From Microplitis mediator (Eukaryota; Arthropoda; Insecta; Hymenoptera; Braconidae): DNA of 64,000 nt. Positions within the stretch are counted from its first letter, which is position 1, and the number at the start of each line of letters is the position of its first letter. The notes under the pieces were generated by a model. That model was given only the letters and a program-made list of their open reading frames with translations. It ran no database searches and had not been told where the DNA came from. Made by a program: the position numbers and the translations under genes. Below are positions 1 through 10,147 of this stretch, one piece after another. The DNA lies in NCBI RefSeq assembly GCF_029852145.1, contig NC_079979.1:14747401-14811400 (forward strand), given 5' to 3'.

Positions 1-49
1 TTTTTTTTTATCAATGACAATAAATTACATGATATTTATGAAAACTTAC

Positions 50-3011
50 CGCGACGTGCAGATCCATAACTCTTTGTTTCAACACCTCGTAAAGTATCTT
101 GCAGTGAGCTGATAAGAATTTTACATCGATCATCACCAGCGACTTTAGACTGTTTGATAAGTGATATTGCAGTGACAAGTGTTTCGATAGCACTAGCATA
201 CTCTCCAGCAGCGGCATCAGAGACAGCGCGTGCTATTGCTGATGATGATACAGTCCGATTACGATCCATGATAACTTCAAACTCTTGTTCTCTTATTTGA
301 GGCTGGTCTTCTGGACGATGATCGGCTCCCGGTGTTCCGTATGGTGTCTATAAATATAAATAATCGATTATCAATGAGCATACTAATATTTATTTGACAC
401 GTATATAATTAAAAAATATATTTACCTGAGCAGGAGGTGGACCGTAGCCATGAGGAGGCGGATGAGGACCATGTGGCTGTGAATGCGGCGGACCATGAGG
501 ACCATGAGGAGGCGCATGAGGTGGTCCGTGAGGTGGTGGGCCTCCAGCGTGTTGTCCTGGGTGCTGATGTGGTGGACCTTGTGAGAAAAATGCAGGATTG
601 ACGTGAGGTGCTGGTCCCCCGGGTGGTGGACCTTGCGGCGGGCCACCGTGACCTGGTGGCGCACCTCCCGGGCCTGGTAACATACCACCCATTCCACCGG
701 GTGGTGGTCCGCGTTGTGGTGGTCCTTGAGGTTGTGGACCTTGCATATGTTGGTGTTGAGGAAATCCTGGTGGTCCTTGTGGTCCATGATGCATTCCTTA
801 TAATTATTATTATGTAACTTTTTTTTCTTTTTTTCTTTTCATTGTATTGTTTTATACGTACCAGGTGGTCTATTCCATTCTGGGCGAGGTGGAGCACCTC
901 GTGGATCACCTGGTGGACCACCCGGGTGTCCTGGGGGTCGAGGTGGTCCTTGACCTGGTGGTCCAGGTGGGCCTCCATGGAATTGCTTGAAGAAAATTTT
1001 TATTTTGGTTAATTTTTTGTAATCAGATTCAAATAACCGGTCATTTTCAAGACTAAACTTACCATTCCAGGTGGTCTATGTTGACCAGGACCAGGTCCAG
1101 GTGGTCCTTGCGGAGGCCCATTAGGCCGTGGTGGGCCAGGCGGTCCATTAGGCCTCGGACCATTCCAATGTCCCTGTTGATAACCTGGTGGAGGTGGTCC
1201 TTGGTTAGGATGCCCAGGCATACCGTGATGTGGTCCTGGGCCACCCATTGGTGGGCCATGCATACGCGGAGGACCTTGTTGTCCTGGTCCTCCCGGACCT
1301 GGTGGGCCCATACCAGGTGGCGGCATTCGCTGCGGCCTTGGTCCTTGCGGTGGACCCATCATCATTCTAGGGCCATGATTTTGCTGTGCATGTTGTGAAT
1401 GCTGTGGATGCTGTGGGTGCTGCTGATGAGGCGGCATCGGAGCTTGATGCTGATGTGGATTATGTGGACGCTGACTTTGATTTTGCTGTGGAGCTGGGGC
1501 CGGTCTTGTTTTGCATTGTGACTCAAACTATTTAATATAAAAAATTATAAATAATATTCACAATCATCAATTGATATTTTTAATAAAAAAAAAAAAAAAA
1601 AAAAATGAATAAATACCTGATTTAAAGCTTGTTTAGTAGGGTATGTGACCATTGGATTTTGTCCATGTAGTTCTTTCTTAGGAAGTCGTTCCATACAAAT
1701 TCTCATACTCTGCTCAGAGCCCAATGATATAACACAAAACCCTTTAGATTGTCCATTGGCACGATTTTCAAAAAATTTAACTTCTACAAAATCAGATACT
1801 CCAATACTTTGTACGCAATCAGTAATATCTTGATCACTTGTCCACTGTAATAAAAATCATATTCTCATCACAATAAATCCTCTGAAGAAACTTTCTAAAC
1901 AATAAAATAATTATAAACTTTTTTAAAATAAATTAAACATACCCAAGTTAAATTACCAACGTAAAGTTGGTGTCGCCGTCCAATTTGATTAGGCTGAATA
2001 TTATTTCCCAATTGATGATACGGCGCATTACCATTTGTCTCTTCATTAGATATATTTGATGCATCAGCATCACCACCACCACCACTGGTACTATTACTAC
2101 CAGATACACCACCATTTCCGCCCGATGGTGCGGCTATTACGTCGTCATACAAATCAACACCATCTCCAGCGAATTCATCCTGCAAATAATAATCATCATC
2201 AATTAATTTCTATACCAATAAACAAATCATCGTTAATAACAGTTCAATTATTAAATAATAAAACTAATAAACAAAATATAAATTATCAACAGACGTCAGA
2301 CAAATTTAAAATTATGAATTAATCGAATCAATAATTAATAAAATTAAATTCAAAAAAATGAGCATTTAAAAAATTTTGAAATTAATAAGTGCATTTTTTA
2401 TAAATATTATTTTTTTTATTATTTACTCTATTTATTTATAATTTAAAATTTGTCTGATGTCTGCTACATTCTCACTCATAAATAAAAATAAAAAACGGTC
2501 ATACCGATAAACAATTACACTGTTATTACGACAATGATATTCAGTGATATTGTCAATGATAGAACATAAAACCGACATTTGCTCCAGTCAGAGCACCATT
2601 TTGCTTTTTTTTTTTTTTTTGTAATTTTACAACCCGCACTCTAATTACAAAAAAAAATTAAAAGTTACATTGAAGAATAAAACATCGATAATTATTTAAC
2701 TAATTGTACAATTAAATTGTAACATAAATAATAAAGTTAACCGGTGAAAAAAAAAAAAATAATAATAATGAATGCGGTAAGTGCCGCTTGTAAAACCGAT
2801 CGTTATCATCGCACCTAGATGACGCCTATATTAAACTATATAGTAAAATGTTTCTACACAATTACAAAAAAAAAAAAAAAAAAAATGAAAAAACGTAAAA
2901 ATGAATTATTAAGTCAGCAGGGTAGAAGATAAATTTAAAATTTAATTAAATTACCTGGGCAAAATCTTGCTCAAGATCATCGGCATACAAATCAATGTCA
3001 CCATCCGCCAT
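50..3011 (-). CDS. CPSF6: Cleavage and polyadenylation specificity factor subunit 6 (CFIm68), 3' end off the window
   Basis: Subunit of cleavage factor Im, which binds UGUA elements with CPSF5 in the nucleus and guides poly(A) site choice. Seven coding exons read on the minus strand: 3011-2955, 2179-1943, 1844-1617, 1527-1063, 985-862, 796-426, 347-50. All have GT-AG borders and compatible phases, giving 593 residues before the window ends. The start MADGDIDLYADDLEQDFAQ (3011) matches the family N-terminus. The RRM (about residues 90-170) carries YVGNLTWW, split exactly between exons 2 and 3, and FFENRANGQSKGF. Exons 4-6 encode a long Gly/Pro/Gln/His-rich region. Exon 7 holds the conserved block from VSSSAIARAVSDAAAGEY to LVTAISLIKQSKV. 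The last codon shown is split by a GTAAG donor at 49-48, so the charged C-terminal tail lies to the left. The acidic exon 2 motif DLYDDVI is also typical. The paralogue CPSF7 is less likely, because the N-terminus and the last block fit CPSF6. Confidence 0.95.
2287..2482. mobile_element. MITE-A copy in CPSF6 intron 1
   Basis: About 196 bp with imperfect inverted ends: CAGACGTCAGACAAATTTAA on the left, and on the right the reverse complement, TTTGTCTGATGTCTGCTACATT, shortened here to TTTGTCTGATGTCTGCTA. The interior is an AT-rich palindrome including GCATTTAAAAAATTTT and TTAATAAGTGCATTTTT. The same family occurs near 12562, 23657, 37144, 37335 and 41973. No coding potential. Confidence 0.7.
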
Positions 3012-3718
3012 TTTACGCACACCGACGCTTACTGGGCTTCGATCATCATCTTCGACGTAAGCGCCAGAGACCTGAGCATGTGTCGTTCAGTAGCAGCAGC
3101 ACAACGTTCGTTAAAAATACACTGTCGCCATATTTTTAATAATTTAAGGACGCGTTCCGCATATATTAAAATGGCGGGTGTTTAGCTCATTTCAAAAGTT
3201 GAATTACAGTTTTTAATTTTTAGACAGTAGAGTTATCGTAGCTAAAATTTTAGGTCAAGATAAATTATATTTTATTTTATAAAAGTTGATTAAATAATTA
3301 TGGGTAATTATTTAAAATATTTTATTTGATAAAATAAAAGAAAGGTAGAAAAATATAATGAAAGTAAAGAGAGTAGAGCGCATGCGCAGGTTTAGAAAAA
3401 GAAAGGGAAATTGAATGAAACCGTTGGGAAAGATAGAAATTAAACTCAACCAAAAGCTGCACCATCAGTTCAGTTCAGTTATCAACAAAATTCCGTGGCA
3501 AAAGCGTCGAATTCCCACTTCGTTTCGGTTTTCTCGTTATTCTGAATGTTCACATATCAATTGTTAAAATAGTGATCCTGAAGTTAACCGATAATTGAAA
3601 ATTTTAGAATATTTTTTTCAACAATTCAAAGGGTCAGGATAGTGTTGCCGAAAAACTAGGGAGATAAAACATAGCCGAGAACTGTGGTAAAAAATAGCGG
3701 AAAGCGAATGGAAAAATC
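3012..3718. promoter_or_regulatory. CPSF6 upstream region
   Basis: This holds the likely 5' UTR and promoter of CPSF6, transcribed leftwards. It is GC-richer between 3012 and 3180 than the surrounding DNA. I see no conserved TATA box at a fixed distance and no coding exon. From about 3190 to 3718 the sequence is AT-rich with no feature I can name. Confidence 0.35.
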
Positions 3719-3759
3719 ACCCTGATAGCCACCCCTGATAGCTAGAGTTTCTGATCAGA

Positions 3760-4075
3760 AAGTTGGTGTACCCAAGTTGCGACCAACTTGACGACAAGTT
3801 GTCGACAACTTTCAGCTCGTGTAACTGTTGACTACAAGTTGGCTACAAGTTGCTCAGAAACTTGGCGACAATCTACTGCCGCAACCTGTCACCAAGTTTC
3901 TCAGCAACTTGTAGACAAGTTGTCGGCAACAGTTACATGAGCTGAAAGTTGTAGACAAGTTCCTCGGAAAGTTGCCGACAACTTATGGAAATGCAAACTT
4001 TTGCGGCCAACCTGGCGATAGGTTGCAGCAGTAGGTTGTCGACAAGTTGCGGCCAACTTGGCTATCAGGGACACT
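3760..4075. repeat. Degenerate palindromic array of CAAGTTG/CAACTTG
   Basis: More than a dozen spaced copies of CAACTTG and CAAGTTG, often as the palindrome ACAAGTTGTCGACAACTT or GTTGTCGGCAAC, run for about 300 bp at irregular spacing. Both strands read alike because the unit is self-complementary. It sits inside the element with CCCTGATAGCC ends. No coding or protein-binding role can be shown from sequence alone. Confidence 0.75.
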
Positions 4076-4912
4076 TTTAATATAATTGTTCAGCAAGTTC
4101 TGCAGTGAGACATTTTCGGCTAACTTAACGACGAGTTTCTGGCAAGTCTCGGCTGGAAAATACTTGCGTGCAAGTTGATGCAAATCAACTGCCGTCATCT
4201 GAATGTAATTTGACAGAAAAACTTGCCATCAATTTGAAGTGAAACTTTCAATCAACTTAACGTCACTGTCTGACAGTAATACTTGTAGTCAACTAAAATG
4301 GTCTTTCGTATAAAATGTAATTCTGAAGAATTGGCGTTCGTAGTTTTAATATTTCGGAGGTATTGGATTTCTGAAATATGATCCTTCTAAATATTGTTAA
4401 TTCTTTAGTACGAAAGAATGAATATTGTAAATTCTGAGTATGTGTTGATATGAAGATTAGAAAATCGATGTTTTTGACAAGGTGATAATTCGTCATTCTA
4501 AATTATGAACCATCTTTATTTTTTACATTCGTAAATGTGAGTTTCTGAAGTTGGTATACTTCTGAAATTTTTACTTTTGATGGTTTACCTGCAAGCCACC
4601 AGCGACAAAATTTAACATTGGGATAATGGTTGACCCAACCTCCCTATTCTAGTCACCTTGCTCTACCCTCTACCCTTCATACTTGTGGATAAGGTGCCCT
4701 AATAGCACAGTTTGCTTGAGCAAAAGTTTACTGTACAAAAGTTTCGTTGAATTTTTCGTCAAATTTCCGTCAACTTCGGACTTTTCCATTTTATTACGGC
4801 AATTTGTATGCAACTTGCTATTGAATTTGATGTAAATTTACTGCCCGAATTAGAATACAAATTCACTTCAAAAGTTGATTAGAAAAAAGTTGTCTTTAAT
4901 TTTCAGGGCAAG

Positions 4913-6208
4913 TATACGACTCAGCCATAAGCGACTCTACCAAAAATAAATCTCTACCCAATTGAAGTCAGCCGCATCATACCTACCTAGAGCATTCCCG
5001 ATCCAATAAAATATCTATCATCTCAAAATCTCTACCAATGAAAAAATCTACCATGATATAATCACTATCAGAAAGAAAACACTACCAAGTTGCGTTTATG
5101 AATAAACTCTACCGTTTTGAAATCCCTACCATCAACTTTGTTATGTCCTGGGAGGTGACTAGGATAGGAGCTGACGCCACCTCCTGGACAGTGGGCAGTT
5201 CGTTGTCACGCGGGACCAATTTTGAATTTGAAAACAGTGATAAATTTATTGTTGACTATGATGGGATTTCTCTGGGATATTCAGAGAAATCCCAGACATG
5301 GTTTTTCTCTGAATATCCGGTGTATGGGATTTCTCTGAATATCCCAGAGAAATCCCATACATGGTTTTTCTCTGAATATCCGGTGTATAGGATTTCTCTG
5401 AATATCCCAAAGAAATCCCATACATGGTTTTTCTCTGAATATTCCGTGTATGGGATTCCTCTGAATATCCCAGAGAAATCCCAAACATGGTTTTTCTCTG
5501 AATATCCGGTATATGGGATTTCTCTGAATATCGGGAATTTCCCAGTCGTGGTTGCGAACACACGACTTGAAGCTCCTGAAACCAAAACATTAACACACGT
5601 CCACAGCGTCAGTATACCAATTGGGTGTAACAGCTTGTATAAAAATCGTATTTGAAACTTTAAGTAACAATTAAAAATAATAACTAATATTAATAATAAA
5701 TAGCTTTTAATAATAATTATTTATTAAAATTAAAATTAATAATCTAAAATTTATTATTAAATAAAAGTACAATGAGAGGATTATGTTTTAATATTTATTT
5801 ATCTATTTTACAGCCATTGAAATTTGTCAAAAAATTTTTAATTATCAATTAATTAAAATATTTGAACAGATAAATATTTAAAAATTAATTGCGTTAAAAA
5901 ATAATTAAAAAAAAAAAAAAATCAAATTCGAGTGCGGATTTGAACACGCAACTCTGAGCGGGTACGAAATGACGCATGGTGGGAGTAACATTTCTCCTCC
6001 GCTTGTCTACAGCGCTCGGTTTCTCTCGGCTTCATTCGGTTTCCCGACACACCGATAGACAAAGTTGCGTGTGTGCACCGCGCGCGAGGCGCTCTGGAAG
6101 GGGTAGAAATATCCCACGTTCTGGCAGCACACTGGTAGGTATGATGCGGCTGACTTCAATTGGGTAGAGATTTATTTTTGGTAGGGTCGCTTATGGCTGA
6201 GTCGTATA
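4913..6208. mobile_element. 1.3 kb terminal-inverted-repeat element carrying a 63 bp tandem array
   Basis: The arms 4913-4987 and 6134-6208 are inverted copies of 75 bp that differ at about one position. They start TATACGACTCAGCCATAAGC. The outermost TATA may be a 4 bp target duplication or part of the repeat. The interior holds the 63 bp array (5262-5536), an AT-rich stretch (5650-5930) and a GC-richer stretch (5930-6130). No transposase is encoded, so it is non-autonomous. It is inserted in another repeat whose two halves flank it. Confidence 0.8.
5262..5536. repeat. 63 bp tandem repeat, four full units plus a partial one
   Basis: Units start at 5262, 5325, 5388, 5451 and 5514, an exact 63 bp step with only base substitutions between units. 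Each unit holds an inverted pair, GGGATTTCTCTGAATATCCC and AGAGAAATCCCATACATGG, so single strands could fold. Because 63 is 21 codons, one stop-free unit keeps a frame open throughout. This explains the 185-residue plus-strand ORF at 5098-5655 with repeats like YGISLNIPEKSHTWFFSEYP, and the long minus-strand ORFs over the same bases. Confidence 0.9.
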
Positions 6209-6587
6209 TCTGCCAATTTTCAGGCAAATTTTATGTCAATTTATCGTTAATTTGACTTGTAAAAGTTTACCTTTAAATTGAAGAAAAATTAACCGCAAAT
6301 TTTTATTTTCAACTTTTGCTGTGAAATTGTCTGTAAATTCGGGCAGCAGATTTCAGGTAATTTCAACATCAAATTACCGTCAATTTCAATGCAAAGTGGC
6401 TATTAGGGTGGCTATCAGGGTAGTTGGAAATTTTACATCTTACATGAACATCGATGTATCGAATTCCATAAATATTGGAAAAAACATTGATAGTTCAATT
6501 ATCGATGTATATCGCGCATCCCTAGATTCCCTAGATACAAGTCTTACAAACAATTATTTTTATATTTTAAATATTGCATCAATATCA

Positions 6588-6963
6588 ATGTTAAATAAAA
6601 TATCTAACTCGTCTATGAACCTCAAACAAGTAAAATAATTTAATTATTATTGTTATAATTAACTTTAAATTTATTAATTTTCTTTTAGTTTTTAGTCCGA
6701 CAGCAAGTAATAACACTTTATCGAAATATCTTGAGGACAATCAAAAAAATACCGACGAAAGAGGATCAAAGTTATTTTTTGGAGTGGGCTAGATCTGAAT
6801 TTAAAGCCAATAAAAATATAACTGATGAGGTAGATAAATTAATAAAATTAATAAACAATGATTTCTTATTAAATTTTCTTTTTAGTTTGCGATAAAGTCT
6901 TTAATAATTCATGGGGAAAATTCAATGAAAGAACTGGAGAAAAATTTAAATTATTCAAAGTAA
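6588..6963 (+). CDS. LYRM2: LYR motif-containing protein 2
   Basis: Small mitochondrial matrix LYR-family protein; family members contact acyl carrier protein and help respiratory complex assembly, and LYRM2 has been linked to complex I. Three exons: 6588-6629, 6689-6829 and 6886-6963, with GT-AG introns of only 59 and 56 bp, all in phase 0. The product is 86 residues (human LYRM2 is close to this). It contains NLKQFLVRQQVITLYRNILR, where LYR is the family motif, then the conserved YFLEWARSEFKANKNIT, and ends in HGENSMKELEKNL. I chose the first ATG at 6588; the internal ATG at 6615 would give a 77-residue form starting MNLKQ. The stop lies 56 bp from the stop of the convergent MBTPS2, so the 3' UTRs very likely overlap. 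The assignment rests on the whole-length match and is strong for so small a gene. Confidence 0.92.
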
Positions 6964-7019
6964 ATAATAATTGTATAGAATGTATATATTTTGTACATTA
7001 AAAAAGCAATTAATATGAC

Positions 7020-8735
7020 TCAGTATATTTTAATCAACGTAACAATTAAATTTATTACAAAAAATACACTTCCAGTGCAAGTTATTATTAACGCAATTGA
7101 ATTACGTGCGCTTTTGTGCCTAACAAATGACCTGAGTATACTTTGTACCAGTGATTCAATTATATATTGTCCGTCAAAAAAAAAACAGGGTATTATATTT
7201 ATCACAGCTAGACCTGCAGATAATACAGTTATGTATTTACACAGTAATTCTAGTGATTCAGGTAAATTGGGACTGAAGATCTGATATTTAGGTGTCCAGT
7301 TCGAAGTCTCAACTGTACGATAAATATCTGCCGGATGTCCTAAAAATAGAACATTATTTTTCTGCGTTGATATTTTTACCACCTGAAAAAAAAAAGATTT
7401 TTAAGAAAATCTTTTGATTCTAGATCATAAAAATAATTATCAAATTGAATTTACTTACTTTTGTAATATTATCTAACGAAGGTTTAATACAGTGAACCTC
7501 AGACCCCAAGCAGTCAGTAAATAACTGACATAATCCTTCAGAATGTTCAATTATTTTTCTAGCTGGTAAACAAAAATACGGGGGCAATTCTAATGGATCT
7601 TGTAAATTTTCTACATATTCAAAACATAGATTCTCATCATTCTTGTTGTCTTCACAACAATTTGTTACTCCGTTTTCTGTCATCCAGGATGGAATTGATT
7701 CATCGTGCTCCTAAGCAGATAAATAAATAATATTTAATTAATTAGTTAAATTTACCATTAAGAATTAAATTATATAATTGAATCACTTCGATAAATGTTT
7801 GTTCAACACAGTATCCAGATGATGGTCTTTTAATCGTTTGCAGCAAACAATGATACCAATCATCATTATTTTTAACGTCGCAGTTATTTATTTTATAAAT
7901 AACATCAAATGTTTCTAAACCACGTGGTCCTAATAATGGCGAATTCTATAAAATAATTTATTTAATTGAGTATCGTTCATTTATTAACAATTCGGCATCT
8001 AAATATAAATTGTCAAGAGCTTACGGTTGCAATTGATGTAACGTAGACTCCAGAGTTTGATATATATAAAGGGGCCCAAATCCACGAGTTAGAAGAAAAA
8101 ATAGCAGCAGCAATTATAGCTAAGATAATATTATGCCAGACACCAGCACAAAGTATCCGTAGCTGCCCACCAATTTTCAATAATTTCATTTGCTCGTGAT
8201 TTATTGAAACGTATGCTATAGGTAAGATGAAAGCTAGGATAAAACCAACTCCGTAGACCTGGACATTTTCACGCGATGCAGCTACTGCATGTCCCATTTC
8301 ATGAAAAATGCTACAGATTCCTAAAGTTATTACGTAGTATTGGATATCAGACACCGGGACATTGATACCTGGAATCTGAGTTTGAGTTATGAATCGACTG
8401 ATTCATATATTTAATTACTTATAAGAAGCGTTGATTGGTGATAATAAAAATACCATTGGTTCTAATTGCCAGTTATCGTCAACTGGTCCACCTTCTGCTG
8501 ATTTATCTAAGAAGTTTGATATTGTCATCTTTATTATAAAACCAAATGCTATTGGTAATAAAATAATACTGACAATAACTCCTAAATTAAACCATAAAGA
8601 CAATAGTTTTGTTTTATCCATCGACCATTTCAGAATGTTACGGTTGAAAAATGACGTGAACCAAATTATTCGTAATGGCTTTATCTCCAGACCGGTATTT
8701 TCCATAAATAAAAAATATGGATAGTGTAAGCATGA
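7020..8735 (-). CDS. MBTPS2: Membrane-bound transcription factor site-2 protease, first exon not found
   Basis: Intramembrane zinc metalloprotease of the Golgi that releases SREBP and ATF6 after site-1 cleavage. Exons on the minus strand: 8735-8454, 8375-8025, 7945-7787, 7710-7459, 7382-7020, all phase 0, giving 468 residues. Evidence: the zinc motif HEMGHA (HExxH) in the second exon; AGVWHNIILA after it; GPRGLETFDVIY in the PDZ-like part; CLPARKIIEHSEGLCQ in the cysteine-rich loop; and NIIPCFFFDGQYI, which supplies the third zinc ligand (DG motif). Hydrophobic segments fit a multi-pass protein. Human S2P is 519 residues, and about 25-30 N-terminal residues with the first membrane segment are missing. 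Exon 8735 begins SCLHYPYFLF and aligns with the part just after that segment. I could not find the first exon between 8740 and 10000. The donor used at 8453 is ATG|GTATTT; a nearby later donor would break the frame. Confidence 0.93.
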
Positions 8736-8739
8736 CTGC

Positions 8740-9300
8740 AAGTATCAATTTTACATTTATTATTATTGATAACAATAGTTGTTAATAATAATATAAGATC
8801 AATTGGTTGGTAATAATTGTTTTAAGTAAACGTAAGCCGGATTTTCTGATGCACATATTTATTTATTTATTGAAAAAAAATGATAAAACGCATTAATATT
8901 GGCAACATTTCAACATAAATTATAGGATCTTCAAGCCAAAATCTAAAAATCTCACAATTTATAATGTTATATTATCTGTCAGAAGCACAAAATTATTTTT
9001 CATAATTATAAATACTACCCTGATTAAACATGAACCTGAAGGTCCCAACGTTGGATTCCAACGAATTTTCAAATTCCTTAAAAGCGGAAAAAAATATTCC
9101 TGACAATAGATAAAGGTGCCAGATATTGTAAAAATTGAAAAAAACTCCCCCTGTATACCGGAAGCCAAATCCCACCCGCACCAATGAAGGTTCCAAATTT
9201 AAAAATCGGAACAAAATACTCGTACGCTTTTGTTCACTGCGAATAAATTATGATGTGTTTGTGGCACATGTAGAAGCTCGAAAAGAAATCCCCGTCACCC
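8740..9300. other. Unassigned spacer upstream of the known MBTPS2 exons
   Basis: AT-rich sequence in which the missing first exon of MBTPS2 would be expected. I see no convincing ATG exon followed by a phase-0 donor and encoding a hydrophobic segment. Two short minus-strand ORFs around 8959-9214 resemble nothing known. Confidence 0.3.
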
Positions 9301-9305
9301 TCCAT

Positions 9306-9562
9306 GCTCCGGAACCCAGTCGATACACCCACATAAGTCAATTTTGAAATTCAAAAATACGAAAATATGACTCCTAAGATTTTATTCACCGTCAATAAAT
9401 TATGAAGGGTCTATTACGGAGGGTTATTATAAGTTATTATAAGTGTAACAAACCCTTTATAATTTATTGGCGGTGGACAAAATCTCAGGAGTAGTGTTCT
9501 TGGATTTTTAAATTTAAAAATTGACTTGTGCTGGTGGATTGACTGGGTTCCGCATCAAAATC
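9306..9562. repeat. Foldback (inverted repeat) element
   Basis: The left arm, about 9308-9420, starts CCGGAACCCAGTCGATACAC and is matched by the reverse complement of 9436-9562. The shared inner parts include AAGTCAATTTT and ACTCCTGAGATTTTGT-type sequence. The arms are clearly diverged. Just to the right, 9630-9715 holds two short palindromes built on TTTTCGAGCTCG, separated by about 30 bp. Confidence 0.6.
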
Positions 9563-10147
9563 GGTTAATTCGTTCGTGATATTTCATGGGAGAGAGAAAT
9601 GCTAATATCAGTTTTTTTCGAAAACAATGGCACACAAAAGTATTTTCGAGCTCGAAGAGCTCGAAAATGTATCCACAACAATGTTTTCGAGCTCGAGAAG
9701 CTCGAAAACAGCGGGAAGTTTTGGGGCTGGCCCGCAGGGTCAACCGATAGACAGATTTTTTTTAGTTCTTTATGATTATACAGTTATTGAAATCAATGTG
9801 TAAGAACAGATGAGATTAAATTGCGTTAATCTTTAATCGTAGTAAAAATTATAAAAATTAAATTAGTAAATGACTCAAAAAATTTATGAGTGTGCAGATA
9901 ATGAGACAAATCTTAAATTGTAAAAATAAAAAAAAAAAAAAATGCACATACCGACTTTCAAATTCTATACATCCGCATTTTTTATTTTTATTCGATTTAA
10001 ATTTTATTCATTTATTTCAAAATTATAATGATTGCCAAATGTCTGCTACATTCACATATAAAACATTTAATTTTTAACAGATTGAATAATTGTCAGTTGT
10101 GTTACTCGAACATTTACGCAGAGACTGCACGTTTATGTGAATACTTA

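Larger units (their letters stand above)
3719..6421. mobile_element. Composite repeat bounded by ACCCTGATAGCCACCC inverted ends
   Basis: The left end ACCCTGATAGCCACCC (3719-3734) is matched by its exact reverse complement at 6406-6421. The left part (3720-4075) is an array of CAAGTTG/CAACTTG units and ends in an internal copy of the terminus, GGCTATCAGGG, so it may be an element in its own right. A second segment (about 4740-4905 and 6215-6400) resembles 46560-46740 and 47005-47100 and is interrupted by the element at 4913-6208. No target-site duplication is obvious. The superfamily is not known. Confidence 0.6.

Noticed and set aside
409..1437. Several long plus- and minus-strand ORFs in the Gly/Pro region
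   Set aside because: They are shifted frames of CPSF6 exons 4-6; GGT/CCA-rich coding DNA is open in other frames. Only the spliced frame joins the RRM to the conserved C-terminal block.
5262..5536. CRISPR-like array
   Set aside because: The repeat is contiguous with no unique spacers, and the setting is a eukaryotic genome.
5098..5655. 185-residue ORF as a gene
   Set aside because: The frame exists because the 63 bp unit has no stop; it lies inside a transposon-like element and has no start context, splice sites or known domain.
7020..7284. Plus-strand 97-residue ORF
   Set aside because: It is the antisense of the last MBTPS2 exon, which carries the conserved DG motif.
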